From assembly GCA_965153455.1 (NCBI GenBank), contig OZ234494.1, positions 10,230,001-10,294,000 on the forward strand: a stretch of 64,000 nucleotides of DNA, given 5' to 3'. Under the pieces are notes generated by a model. That model was not told the DNA's origin and ran no database searches. It saw only the letters and a program-made list of their open reading frames with translations. Both the position numbers and the translations under genes were made by a program. The DNA is from Sphagnum compactum. Its lineage: Eukaryota; Bryophyta; Sphagnopsida; Sphagnales. Shown in pieces: positions 21,600-33,445 of this stretch (positions are counted from its first letter, which is position 1; each line of letters opens with the position of its first letter).

Positions 21600-23400
21600 T
21601 GGGATAATGTTTTATATGTTAATTTCTGTTTTTTAACGTTAGTGGGATCGAAAACCAATTCATCTAACGATAATCCTTGAAAACGATTAATGATTTTTAT
21701 TGTTGCAAGTTAAATTGGAAATTGAATCATTGTTATGATAAATGAATGAGATTTACCAACTTTTATATCTTTGATGATATGTTCAATTAGTGTCTATTTT
21801 GATTTAATGTTGTCGTAATAATGACTATATTTTTTTCTTGTTAGTGTTCCAATTTAAAATTTTGAAACATTATCCATATAATGGTTTTTTCACAATATGT
21901 TGTTGATGCTTTAAAAATGCCATCAACTCCATTCACAAGACCATGGACAAGCCCATCCTTGGGTGGTGCCACTAAAAACATCACACCTTGATTTGCCTAA
22001 ACCCATCAAACTTTGAAAAATCATAAAGAACATTTAAATGAACATTTTCATTAATTTTTTTTAATGAATACATTTATTAGGTTCCATCAATTTTGAAAAC
22101 CCAATAATATCAAGCATATCATGTATTTTGATGTTCATAATCATTGCATTTAAAAAACATTTTAAGAACATAGCATTGGTATTTTGGTTAGAAACACAAA
22201 TTTCAAACACAATTTGAAATTTTTCTTATGAATTCTTTTCTTAAGGTAATTTGAAAATCATTTTATTTTTAAGGTTTGATTTGGCAATTAATTGATTAAA
22301 TATGATTTAGTTATGAATTTCCAAATTTGAAATTATCAAAATTTTAAGGGGTTATTTTAATTAAAAATATAAAATTTCAAAATTTTTCAATTTTTTAAAT
22401 TCCCAAATAAACTTCAAACCATATATTAGAGCATGCAATTGATAAACATGAAATAAATAATAATTTATAATTGTGAAAACATTTAACGAAAAAGGCTTAG
22501 AAAAATGATTTGGATGTTTTTAATTCCTTAACCATTTTGTGAGGTGGTTCCTACTGGTACCACCCAAGGATGGGTTCGCCCCCATCAGATGTTGCATAAG
22601 TACCAACACATAATTCAACCAACATACTTTTTTATATATTAATTGTAGAATGCAAACCCATAATTTTACTTAAATCATTTGAAAGTTTGTAAGATGGTGG
22701 GCATGATTGATGGTTGATGTCCATTGCTTTGAAAATAAACATGGGACCTAATGTGTTAGTGATCACATTTTCATTATGTTTTTTCACAAGTTTATTTGTA
22801 TAAAATAAATATTAAATAGTAAAATTGTTGGGTGGTTGTCGATTACAAATTAAATTTATAAGTTCAATATCCTTTGTATTTTCTATTGCAATATGAAATT
22901 TGTCCAAAATTTGTATAAATACCACATTATACTATCACATAATTTTATTTGGTTCATAACATTGGACAATTTTGGTGCTAATGAATTAACATTATCTTTG
23001 ATATTTCGAAAGATCTAAATATCTTTCACAAGGGTGTTTGATAGAAATCATCAATCATGATAACATCAATACCACCAAAGAATTTGTTTTGAATGTGTTT
23101 TATGAACCTTAGCCTAATATCGATAATATTAAACATTCTAACACCAACAAATGATATTTCATTTATCATTTCAAGTTGTTAATGTTCATATCGACATGTA
23201 AACCTATTTAATGAATCTGATGATAAGTTTAGTAAACTAAGTAAAGATTTTTGAATAGGTATGTTCAATGTTAAATGTATTGTTAAACCATCAATATTGA
23301 AGGCACCTTTACCTATTGATGCCATAAGTAAAGCCTTGGTTTTTGTTAAATCAGAATATATGTCTCTATTGTATAATCATAATAATCCTTGAATTATGAA
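21600..23400 (-). pseudogene. Helitron Pif1-like helicase remnant
   Basis: Minus-strand blocks in order: KALLMASIGKGAFNIDGLTI (about 23280-23345; motif Ia of Pif1, usually APTGKAAFNI), EMINEISFVGVRMFN (about 23125-23170; Walker B region, with IDE changed to INE), NKFFGGIDVIMIDDFYQ (about 23035-23085), NGVDGIFKASTTYCEK (about 21880-21935) and FQGLSLDELVFDPTNVKK (about 21635-21690). It is broken by stops and by the MITE at 21951-22580. Confidence 0.8.
21951..22580. mobile_element. MITE (~0.6 kb) inserted in the Helitron helicase
   Basis: The left end CCCATCCTTGGGTGGTGCCA (from about 21952) and the right end TGGTACCACCCAAGGATGGG (22555-22574) are inverted copies with one mismatch. Outside them the helicase reading is continuous on the minus strand (YATSDG, then LVNGVDG-like), so the element landed inside that codon run. 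Each end is itself partly palindromic. The exact target duplication is unclear. Confidence 0.75.
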
Positions 23401-24748
23401 TTTTACCAATTTGTCAAAAATAAACATATCGGTATTAAGGTACAATTGTTTTATATGCCTAACATCATCAGATATTATTATTTTTTCTTTAAACATTCAA
23501 TTGTTTAAATAAATTACGATATTCAAATTCTTCCATCATCATGGAATATGATGATTTTGTGAAATTTTCATCTTCTAAAAATTGTGATTTTTGGTTTGAT
23601 CCATTACATGATTGAATGACAAAGTTAGATCGTAAATCATAGTGTTCAATATTTTGTGTTTGTTACAAGAATTGTAGGATGTGAATCATTTATTTCATTA
23701 TCTATATCATTAGTCCAAATGTTAGTTGAACGTAATGGTTTTGATTTTGAATTTATTGAATCATCCATTTCTTCTGTATTTGGATATGGCATTTGGTAGT
23801 TGAAAATAGAGTTAGTCTTAGAAATTTCATCATGTTGTTGATAATATGCATCATGCCAAGTTACATTATTTCTAAGTTATATGTTTTTTGAATTTCAAAA
23901 TGGTGAATATAATAAAACTTATTTTTTCGACCAATTTTCAATATCTTTATATTTATTACAATTTACAAACCTGATAATTTTGGGTTTGCGATGTTTTGAA
24001 ATCCTTTTTTTTTAGTATAAAAAAATGGAAATTTTGCTAATGACAAAGATTCATATTGATAAGACAATTAATATATTTATTTATGATCAATGAACATATT
24101 ATATTAGTTGGATTTGGTTCCAATTCATTTAATGCAACTTGTGATTTTAACACAAAATCACAGTCTTCAAAAGCACAAGTATTTATGAATTGAAATGTTT
24201 GAGATGAATGATATGATGGTAAAAAAACACAAGGTAAACAACAAGTTGAGCAATCATTTGTTGAATTTTTGTATTTGCATCTATATTATTTGTGATGTAA
24301 TTTTTTATGATAGAATGTAATTTTGATGTTATTGATTTATTTATTTTTATCATATACGATGTGCAATATGTTATAACTACATACGAGTCCAAGATAAATT
24401 AAATATCTATATTTGCAAACCACAAATGAGCAACACGTATACTACATGCATTAGTTTTTATGTTTTTAAGCATTGTTTTAAAGAAAATATGTGACTTTGT
24501 TAACTTAATTTTCAAACTTAATTTATATATGTACTTTCATCAAGGTTTTTAAAATTTAGATTTTCACAATATGATATATCATCATTTCAAAAAAAAAAAA
24601 TTTAAACATTGAAATATTTTGTTTACTTGTGTATGGAAGTATTGTTGTGAAAATGGATAATTTCCATTTATTTGAAGAAGGTTTTAAATTATTTTTTTTC
24701 ACGCATAAGAGGTAATGGATAATGAAATCTACAAACATGGTTTTTTTC

Positions 24749-24931
24749 TTACATATACATGTGTGTTGATGTTGTTGTGCATTTTGTGAAGCGTTGGTAA
24801 TAATGATAAATCACAAGAAATACACATACAAACCATTCAAGTTCTTCATTTGTGTATGCTCCATACATAGGTGCATTTTTTATCCATAAAACTCCATGGT
24901 CATGTTCACTCCCACGATTTTGGAATTCCAT
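24749..24931 (-). pseudogene. Helitron Rep (rolling-circle initiator) fragment
   Basis: Reads MEFQNRGSEHDHGVLWIKNA then PMYGAYTNEELEWFV. This is the Rep HUH-type region of Helitrons (family form: EFQ.RGSPHDHGLLWI.NAP.YG.....E....D). The H-x-H pair is retained (HDH). Only a fragment is left between stops. Confidence 0.85.
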
Positions 24932-27299
24932 GATGAAAAAAAATTAGAAATATATATCCAAAAAGAAAATTAATTTTTGTGATAAGTTTGCAAAAATAAG
25001 ATGTTTTATGGTTGTAACATATTACACATGTGACAAGGTCAATTCATGACAATTATGTTATATGAATAGATTGGAGGTCTTTTATTTTATTTGGGAGATT
25101 TAATTTTGAAGCATGTAATGTGTGTAAAGTTTTAATGAGAGGATCCCACAATCCTTCAGCAGTTGTAAACGTGACAAATAATGTTGGAACATTGAATTGT
25201 TGAATCATTGCAAATAAATTTTTTGTGACCTTTCAAAATAATCAGGTGAATTACGCAATCCTTTCAAATCACAATAACCTAAATATGATTTGAAGATATT
25301 ATCTAAATTTTATTTATTTCATATTTGATAAGCTTATAAAATTTTACCACATAGTTTTCTTTTTTCTGTATTCACACCCAACTAAAACCTATGATTTTTT
25401 GGATGGAAACTTTAGTAGCTTTAAAAAAAACTAGAAATATTTATTGAAAAATCTCCAAATTTATGAAATAATTCCCATTGAACTATTTGTTGATATGAAA
25501 AACCTTTAAAAATTTATTGAAGTTGCCCATAAAACAATGTTGGAAAATTTTGTTCTAGTGAATGTTTATCTTTAAATAGACTGAAAAGTTTGACTTGACG
25601 CAATATAATATATAGTATTCTCATAATCTATTATTTTCTTAGCATCTAGAAACTTATGTATCATTAAATCTATTAGTGTACAATGTATTTTCATTATCTA
25701 TATCAGAATTATCAGATGATGCATTATTATAAGTAGGAATTTGAAATTTTGAATTCATATACAAAACAAACAAACATGCCCATTGATGATGAATGGTAAC
25801 ATTCAAATATTTGTATAATGGTGTTTCAATTAAATATCATAAAACGACCATCACCATACTTAGATGTACATTTCTTGACATATAAAATGATTTGTATTCA
25901 AGATGTTGTTTAAGAAACATACCTATTGTTGCATCTCATGTGATAAACGTGGTAGCATTGATGGAGTTTGATCCACATTTGCAAAGATATCAATAACACT
26001 ATTATGCATCTTATATTGCTTATACTTTTGGTGAAATAAAATGTTCTTTTAATTATGTTAATTTTTGAATTAATGGAATGATTTTGTTTTTAAAAAAATT
26101 ATTTAGTATTTAATATAAGGGTGGTTTTTTTCATTGATATTATATAAACAACTTGTACATATGTATGATGTTGAATTAGGTTCTATTTGAATTTGAAAAT
26201 ATATAGAAAGTTGTCTTGATAATTAATTCGAAAAACATTTAAGTTGTTTTAAAAACATAACCTTTCACAATTAAAACATGGAATTATGGGAACATCTTGG
26301 ATTTTGGGATGTTTTAAAACTTTGGTAAGGGAAATTGAAATGAATGGATTAGACAAAATTTTATTGATAAAAACATTTGTGTTATTTTTCAAAAACAATT
26401 TAAGTATTGATTATGATTTGTAATTATTTTTAATAATATTTGTATTATAAAAATTGTTGAATAATGAAACAACATATTCCAATGGTGAATCCCAATTATC
26501 TTTCAAAATGTCCATTAATGCATAATCAAATTTTTCATTCCAATAAAAACATGTAGTTAGTTTTGATAATTGGATTGAAGGTTATTGCACCACTGATTCC
26601 AAAAGAGATGAAAAATCATCTAAATCTATGGTACTTTAACTTGAAAAGTATGCAAAGACCTAAATAGACCATTAACATATTGAATTGGTTCAAAATGTTG
26701 AGAACTATATGTTATATGTAAAGGGATAGATTGAAAATCCATGCCACATCAAAACATAATATGTTCGGATACTTTATTCCAAAGGTAAATTAACCTTGGT
26801 AAATATTCAGCTATCCAAAATATTGGAGTGAAATCTTTCCACAAAACCTCCCATACTAACACTTAATGCCATTTTTGTCACATATTGATGTTCATTTGTG
26901 ACCATGCCTTGATGTAAATTAAACAAAAAACTTGGATTTAATTCTCAAATATGACATTGTTGGGTTTTTCTATATTCAATAATAAACATTGATTTGAATG
27001 TGTCATGTTATTTTACCTCAACTCAAGAAATGAGAAATGATTATCCAATAAATAAGACATAAAATTTAAAAAATAATTACCTCTTTCATATTTGTATGTT
27101 AAAACTAGATGAAGGCCATATGAATGCAATGCATATTCAAGTGATGAATCAACAATATTTAATAAAGGTGTTTCCATTATTATGAACTTCAATTTAATAG
27201 GTATCTATATAAACAAAAGCATGGTTCCCACATAAACACATTCAAAAATAAATAAATCAACGATTCATTTAAGATTATTTACTTTTAATTTTTTTTGGG

Positions 27300-27725
27300 A
27301 AAACTCATTGCATTGAAAAATTCTTTATATTGGAATATTACTTAGATGGAAAAAATTGCTTGACTTGTAAATTGCAAGCATTGAAAAAAAAATCTCAAAA
27401 ATATTTGTATTAAAAATTTTCATGCACTAAAAATAAATTCATTAAAAATTATTTTCATTGAAAAACTACTTACATTGAAAAATTATTTGCATTAAAAAAC
27501 TACTTATATTGGAAAATTATTTGTGTTCAAAAACTCCTTTCATTGAAAAAACTACTTACATTGAAAAAATATTTTCATTGAAAAAATTGCTTGCATTAAA
27601 AAACTGCTTTCATTGAAAAAATTGTTCCCATTGAAAAACTTTTTCCGTTGAAAAAATTGCTCACATTGAAAAATTGCTTTCATTGAAAAAACTATTTCCA
27701 TTGAAAAATTGTTTTCATTGAAGAA
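27300..27725. repeat. Degenerate ~20-bp tandem repeat (CATTGAAAAA units)
   Basis: About twenty imperfect units of the type CATTGAAAAAxTxxTTx, alternating C/TACTTA, TTGCTT and TTTTC spacers. On the minus strand the tract is open and reads as FSMK/FQCK/FNENN-like repeats at the end of the 27552-28013 stretch. It is low complexity and probably not functional protein. Confidence 0.75.
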
Positions 27726-28050
27726 ATTGAAATCAAACTTGTGTTTCACACTATGTTGAACATTATTAGTAGGAATAATTACCAAAGGAGTAATCAAACC
27801 TTCACCTTTCAAATTGGTTTCCACTTGTGGGATAAATTGTTGGATGTTTTCTTGAAAGCCAACAAGGGCAGGTGTGGTCGATGATTGAAATTTACCATGA
27901 ATTTGAATTGAAATGAAAAGTTGAACTTGTTTTGGACAAGGCAAATCCAAGAATTCAGATTTTTTCATATGCACAATTACTTCAAGCCATTTGCCCTCAA
28001 TAGTTAGTAACATAGATTAATTATTGGTTGTAATGGAACCACAAAGAAAG

Positions 28051-29250
28051 CCTAATTTTTGAACCATTAATCTTGAATGATAAGCGTTACAATGAACACC
28101 ACCCATTGGAAAAATGATTACATCTACTACATGACAACTTCCACATGTTTTTTGAAATGGAGGCACAATAGGGCTAGCTATGAACAACATTTTGGCCCCC
28201 TAAAAAAAAAAACAATATGTTCAAACAAAAAGGTAAATGAAGATGAACATAAACATAAAGAAAATGTGAAAAAAAAAAAATCAATCAAGAAATAAACAAA
28301 ACCATGCACACACATACACATAAATGTAAACAAAAAGAATGAAATGCATAATAAGTGCATAATAAAAGATGTTGTGGAAATGTAATAATTTAAAAACTTA
28401 ATACGTCAAGAAAAAAAAAAACAAGATAAAAAATTAATAACAACAAAAGAAATATTAAAAAAAAGGTCATTCAAGCATGAAAATAAAACATTATACCCCC
28501 TTCTTTCAAACCATATATCTCTTTCGTTTTTTACTCATTTTAAGTGATATAAAAAACTATGGTATGAAATTTAAAACTCTACAAATGATCTTTCAAATGT
28601 AAAATCATTAAACCAACGTATGTATATCTTAAGCTTTAAAACAAAAATTATTTTTTGTGTGTTTAAACCTCACATTTTCATCCCTTTCACTTCCATAACC
28701 CATATCTTGATCATCTTTTAATCAGTTCTAGTGATTTTTGTACCATTAAATGCACCAAAAAAGGGGTTACAAAATCTTTTCAATGTTCAAAGGCTATTGA
28801 CCAATGTGGAAAAATTATAAAACTTTATTTACAAAGGTTTTCCACATACTTGTTTACCTTACCATATTAAAATTACACTATGTTTTTCATTGAACAAACA
28901 CACTCCAAACATTTTATCCCATACTCTTCACCCAAAAAGGAATTCCATTGGACTATATATAGACAACTTTTTCACTACTAATACCAACATTGTACTCTAT
29001 GTCTAGTATGCAATGGAACATGAATTTTTGTTCTTTAAACCATTCTAGTAAAGAAAAGTCATCCCAATGTAATTATATTTTCTATAAGCCATTTTAGTAT
29101 AGAAAATTATGTGGCCGCCTGGTTCTCCCCTTTTCAAGAAGGGAAAAATCAAATGTTGCAATTTTGTTTTTTTTCTTTTATGTTAAATTTAGTTCGCCAT
29201 TTGAATCTCCTTACTATCCAAGTGGGAAAGAAAATGTTTGACCGTGTTAC
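28051..29250. other. AT-rich intergenic, no gene seen
   Basis: Poly-A-rich sequence (28200-28460) and plain AT-rich DNA. No motif was recognised on either strand. Confidence 0.5.
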
Positions 29251-29254
29251 GAGA

Positions 29255-30175
29255 AACCATCTAATGGCCACCAATTGGTTTTTTTCTCTGCCTAAAAACC
29301 ATTTGGTGGCCATTAGGTCATTTTTTTTTCGTTTAGAGACCATTTGGTGGCCACTAGGTCATTTTTTTTTCGTTTAGAGACCATTTGGTGGCCACTAGGT
29401 CATTTTTTTTTCGTTTAGAGACCATTTGGTGGCCACTAGGTGTTTTCGACACTAAATTACGACAAATGACTTGGTGATCACTAAATCATTTTTTTTTGAC
29501 TTAGAGGCTTGGTGGCCACTAAGTTTTTTTGACGTTGAACTACAAATGATGACTTAGTGGCCACCAAGCCCTTTTTTTTTCTTTTTATGCTTGAAGACCT
29601 AGTGGCCATTAGGTTGTTTATTTGTTTTTCACTTAGAGACCACTTGGTGGCTACCATGTTTTTTTTTCACTTGGCCACTCGATGGCCAATAGGTTGTTTC
29701 AACATTAACTGCGAGGGACCACCTGGTGGTCACAAAGTTGTTTTTTTTGTTTGTTTGGATACCTAGTTGCCAATAGGTCATGTTGACGTTGGATTGCAAG
29801 GGACCAACTGTGGCCACTAGGTTGTTTTAATCCTGGATTACAAAGGACCATTTGGTGACCACCAGGGATTTATTTTTTTTCGCCTTAAAACCACATGGTG
29901 GCCACCAAGTTGTTTCGACACTTAACTACGAAGGACCACTTAATGGCCACTAGGTGTCTTTTGTGTTTCTTGGAAACCACTTGGTGGCCACCAAGTGGTT
30001 TCAACCTAGACTATTAAGGATCACCTAGTGACCAGCAGGTGGTTTCAACCTAGACTACTAGGGATCACCTAGTGGCCACTAAGTGGTATTGATCTTGGAT
30101 TACTAGGGGGACTACCAGTAAACACTTGGTCACCACCAGGTGGTTTCCATCTTGATTTGCTAGGGCCCACCTAAT
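29255..30175. repeat. Array of ~21 regularly spaced palindromic units (TTGGTGGCCACCAA core)
   Basis: Every ~39-45 bp there is a dyad of the type ACCAxxTGGTGGCCACxAGGT centred on GGCC, separated by T-rich spacers of about 18-24 bp. Units start near 29262, 29298, 29339, 29380, 29421, 29470, 29508, 29552, 29596, 29638 and so on to about 30165. Four units (29298-29443) repeat almost exactly with a 41-bp period. The unit at 29973-30002 is a perfect 30-bp palindrome. There is no coding sense and no repeat-associated genes. Confidence 0.85.
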
Positions 30176-30839
30176 GAATTTTTTTCTTAATTTTTTTCAA
30201 ATATTTGGAAAAAAAAGTTCCAATAGATGATATGTCTTCATATTTATGTAATTCTTTCTTGGTTTGGTTTACATGTTTTAAACTTGCATATTAATGTGTA
30301 TGATGTGTTTGATGCATGTTTTGAATAATTATGAAATATTAATTTATAACCAATGCCATGTTCAACTCCAATTATATCACCATCAACTTTAAACTCATCA
30401 ACATGCCACTAAGGTAGTTACAATAAGAAGAACTTACCGGTGAACACATGCCATAGTGGATAATGAAAATAATTTCACATATTGCCTACCCTATTGACAT
30501 TGTTAGATTTTTAAAGCTAATTTGCTTTTGATTTGTGTACAATATTTTAAGGAACTCTGTAGCCAATAGGCATAAATGTGATGACACTCTCCAAAAAATC
30601 AGTTTTCTGTTCCTTGCAGGCTTGTTTTTAAAAGAAAAAGGGAATTATAACAAAATATTCCATTTTCAGAATACTGTGTCGCCTTTTCACGATTTTTTTG
30701 GCCAAAAAAAATCCTTGGTGAACACTGGATAGCCAGACCAAATCAAAACATATTAGCTATGTACTCTCTCCCTCCGAGAGCAGGTCAATATTCCAGTGGT
30801 CGATCCTAATAAGGAGCTAGGTAAGCATTAACTTGGTGT
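30176..30839. other. Spacer between palindrome array and right arm
   Basis: AT-rich; no gene or clear repeat seen. Confidence 0.5.
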
Positions 30840-30929
30840 TGGCAATATGTAGCTAGGTAGTACCTACTCCCTTCCTAGTGGTACCTACTGCCTAGGGCCA
30901 AGCGTCAAGAGGCCACTCCACCAACTTCC

Positions 30930-32580
30930 TCACAACCCTATCAGATATGGTCCAAGGGAAGTCGGAGCTTGCAAGATCGGTAACGGACCAGCGAGGACGC
31001 TCTCCGCGGTGGGAGCGCCGGGTTCGTCGGCAATGGCAATCAGAAGAAGGCCAAGCGGCTCGATTTGGGCAGGGATGGTGACGATGCCAGTGCTGGTGTT
31101 GAATGGCACACTGTAGATGTTCAATGCATGGAAGAACACGGCGTAGTAGTTGTCGGCCTTGGCCAGCTGCCTTCCGGAATTTGTCTCTACAATCAGCTCA
31201 ATCGTCGTCCCCGGTGCCAGCGTTGACGTTGTGTTGGTGTTGTAGGTCAGTCGAGGCAAGTTTTGGGCACCGATTGGATACGGTGGATTTGCTGGCGGGC
31301 AAGAGCCGTCTACTATGAAGCCGTTTGTGGTGTCAAGGATCTGCGTTGCGTATGGATAGAATGTGTCGACAGGTCCCGCGAAAGGAAGGCCTCCGTACTT
31401 TGGCGAACCCCAGATGTCTGTCAGAAACCAGACCTCGTGGCGTGTCTCCGACTGCCCAATCACTGCTATTGCGCCCTTGGAGATGTTCAGTTTTACCTGT
31501 TCTGTTAGTCCGCTCACAAACGCCATGGACGTTAGCTCGACGAACGTGGCAAATGCTAGATACTGTGCCGGGTCTCCCGTCAGACCATAATCGTACCTAC
31601 GTCGTCAGAAGCAACGACATTGCGGTAATTGATGTTAGAAACTACTGATCTGCAGAGCTATATTCACTTCCCATTTCCACGAATTTCACGTACTGTGTTC
31701 AATTTGCAAATAGAAAAGACAGTCACTTGCATGGGCCAGGCACGACAGACGCGTTGGAAATCTGGTCCTGGAAGACGCGTAAATGTCCAGCCTCGTTGTC
31801 ACGAATTTGAGCGATGCGATCAAAGGTAGTATTGGGGAAGCCTGCGTTGATGAAGTCGCTGGCGTTGAAGAGCTCCACGCCTTGCTGATACACGTTGTAC
31901 ACCAGCCACTCTGCACTGAGCAAGTTCTGGAAGACGACGTCATCTAGACCCGGGGTACCAGACGTAGTATTGAGGATGGGGCTGGAGAGGTTGCCTGGGA
32001 AGGGTGGGGCTACGCCGAGGTAATCTGAATAGATTGGATCTTCGCCAGGGATGGGACCAAAGCTGGGATCACGCAATGGATTATAGTTGGGAACGGCCGC
32101 TGCACATCGATCACAAAACATGGGCTCAATTATAGTATACAACAAGCAAGCGCATCGAATAGAATTTTCTATACAAGAAGGACATATATATGCATGCCCA
32201 CCATCGGTAAAGCCCTTCAATACAAGTATCTGAATGCCATCGCACCCGAGCTGGTTGGCGGCAAGTCAGACGATACTGCATAAGAAGACCAAAGACTGAC
32301 CACACGCTTTCGGGTTCATTGACTCTTAGGTCAAGTTGATCATGTGTTAATTTTCATGGGTACAATAGGCCGTGAATGCTATGCAATGGCAGTACTAGAG
32401 CAACTCGGTCCAATACTGCAACGAATTTATTAATTTCACATATGCAGTAAGTTCATCAGTAATCCAAAGAGTGCAGCGGGTTCTTCACATACCATTGACA
32501 TGAACGATAGCCACAAGGACCATAGCCAGGGCGGCGCATACACGCAAAAGATCACTACTCAAAACTCGCGACTTCATCAT
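30930..32580 (-). CDS. Secreted ferritin-like domain protein B (Rds1/desiccation-related type), 3 exons, 375 aa
   Basis: Minus-strand exons 32580-32493, 32099-31727 and 31596-30930 have exactly the exon lengths (88, 373, 667 nt) and splice phases of gene A. By direct comparison the proteins differ at 15 of 375 residues: six in the signal peptide (e.g. V2M, L4S, D29N), one in exon 2 (S to I after EDP) and eight in exon 3. All four metal-ligand motifs (AEWLVYNVY, NEAGHLR, VELTSMAF, ETRHEVW) are unchanged. Intron 2 is nearly identical to that of gene A (about 2 changes in 130 bp), whereas intron 1 and the promoter are clearly diverged. The product is predicted to be secreted, like A. Expression may differ because the upstream regions differ. 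Both copies look functional. Confidence 0.9.
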
Positions 32581-32821
32581 CTCGTCTAATTAGTAGTATA
32601 TAGCTCCAAACAAATGATGAGCTGTGATTGTCAGTTAAGTAATTGGTAAAAGCTGGATCGACAGCTGATTCTGCGACCCCTATCGACAAGCTGTTGCAGA
32701 TCGCTAGCTACAGCGCCTCTACTTTATATAATTCTGCTATAAACTGCCAAGTTTGTGCAAAACTCAATCACTGCAAATGTGACTTAGAATACAGATGAAA
32801 CGAATTCGGTTCAAGTCGGCC

Positions 32822-32829
32822 TATTTATA
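32822..32829 (-). promoter_or_regulatory. TATA box of ferritin-like gene B
   Basis: Minus-strand TATAAATA, 242 bp before the ATG. It is conserved in sequence and spacing with gene A. Confidence 0.6.
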
Positions 32830-33445
32830 CCCAGCAGTCCTATCAGTGTGGATTGATCATGAGCTCCCTTTCCACTCTGCTGCACCGGATGCCACTTGGA
32901 AATTTTTGGAGCTCAAATACGCGCCGTCTTGCTATTTCAAAGAATGGATTTCTAAGTCCTCGACAGCGCGAACTCTGAAGGAGGTGGTCTCTATGATACG
33001 TACCCGGCGAGGGCCCAGAATAGATAGTACCAGAGCCCCCGGGTGCGGGGTATGGGACACGCCAGAGGGTAAAGGTATAAGGTTAAACCAACCAGCGACG
33101 AGGAACGTGCAATAAGTGAGTCGGGACGTACGCGATTGTCAGCAATGTAATGTAATATAACTGGAGAGCTCTTGTGCAACGGCATGGAGGTATGTAGTAT
33201 GGAGCCCCAGCGACTCCACCGAGGCATGCCACGTTAGCAAGAAGCTGGGTACAGTCCACTATGGAAACGCAGCAGCAGCGCAACGCTATCCATGTGACTT
33301 CTTCCACGTTCCTTCCTTCCTTCCTTCCTCATGGACAGCGAGATTTTGGCAAGGTGACAAAATAACAAAGTCACTCTAGGACCATCTCCAGTGTCCATAT
33401 AAAGTGTTACAAGTGACGATTGATTTCAGACACTTACGTCTTATG

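Larger units (their letters stand above)
20905..28050 (-). mobile_element. Decayed Helitron (Rep, Pif1-like helicase, endonuclease)
   Basis: Read on the minus strand the order is: a 5' open stretch (28013-27552), a Rep block (24931-24749), helicase blocks (about 23390-21630), and a C-terminal endonuclease/exonuclease/phosphatase domain (21517-20910). All are in the correct Helitron order on one strand, but separated by stops, shifts and insertions. The termini (5' TC, 3' CTRR with hairpin) were not identified, so the outer limits are approximate; the core 20905-24935 is secure. An internal MITE lies at 21951-22580. The relic occupies most of the space between the two inverted ferritin-like genes. 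Confidence 0.8.
30840..33445 (-). repeat. Right arm of the large inverted duplication
   Basis: Reverse-complement match to 17850-20165. It is longer than the left arm mainly because of about 330 bp of extra sequence in the promoter region between the GAACGTGGAAGAAGTCAC block and the TATA region. Confidence 0.9.

Noticed and set aside
27552-28013. 153-codon minus-strand protein gene
   Set aside because: A third of it is the CATTGAAAAA tandem repeat, and it lies at the 5' side of the Helitron; most likely a Helitron remnant.
29255-30175. CRISPR-like layout of regularly spaced palindromic repeats
   Set aside because: The host is eukaryotic, the repeats vary from unit to unit, the spacers are T-rich and alike rather than unique, and no cas genes are present.
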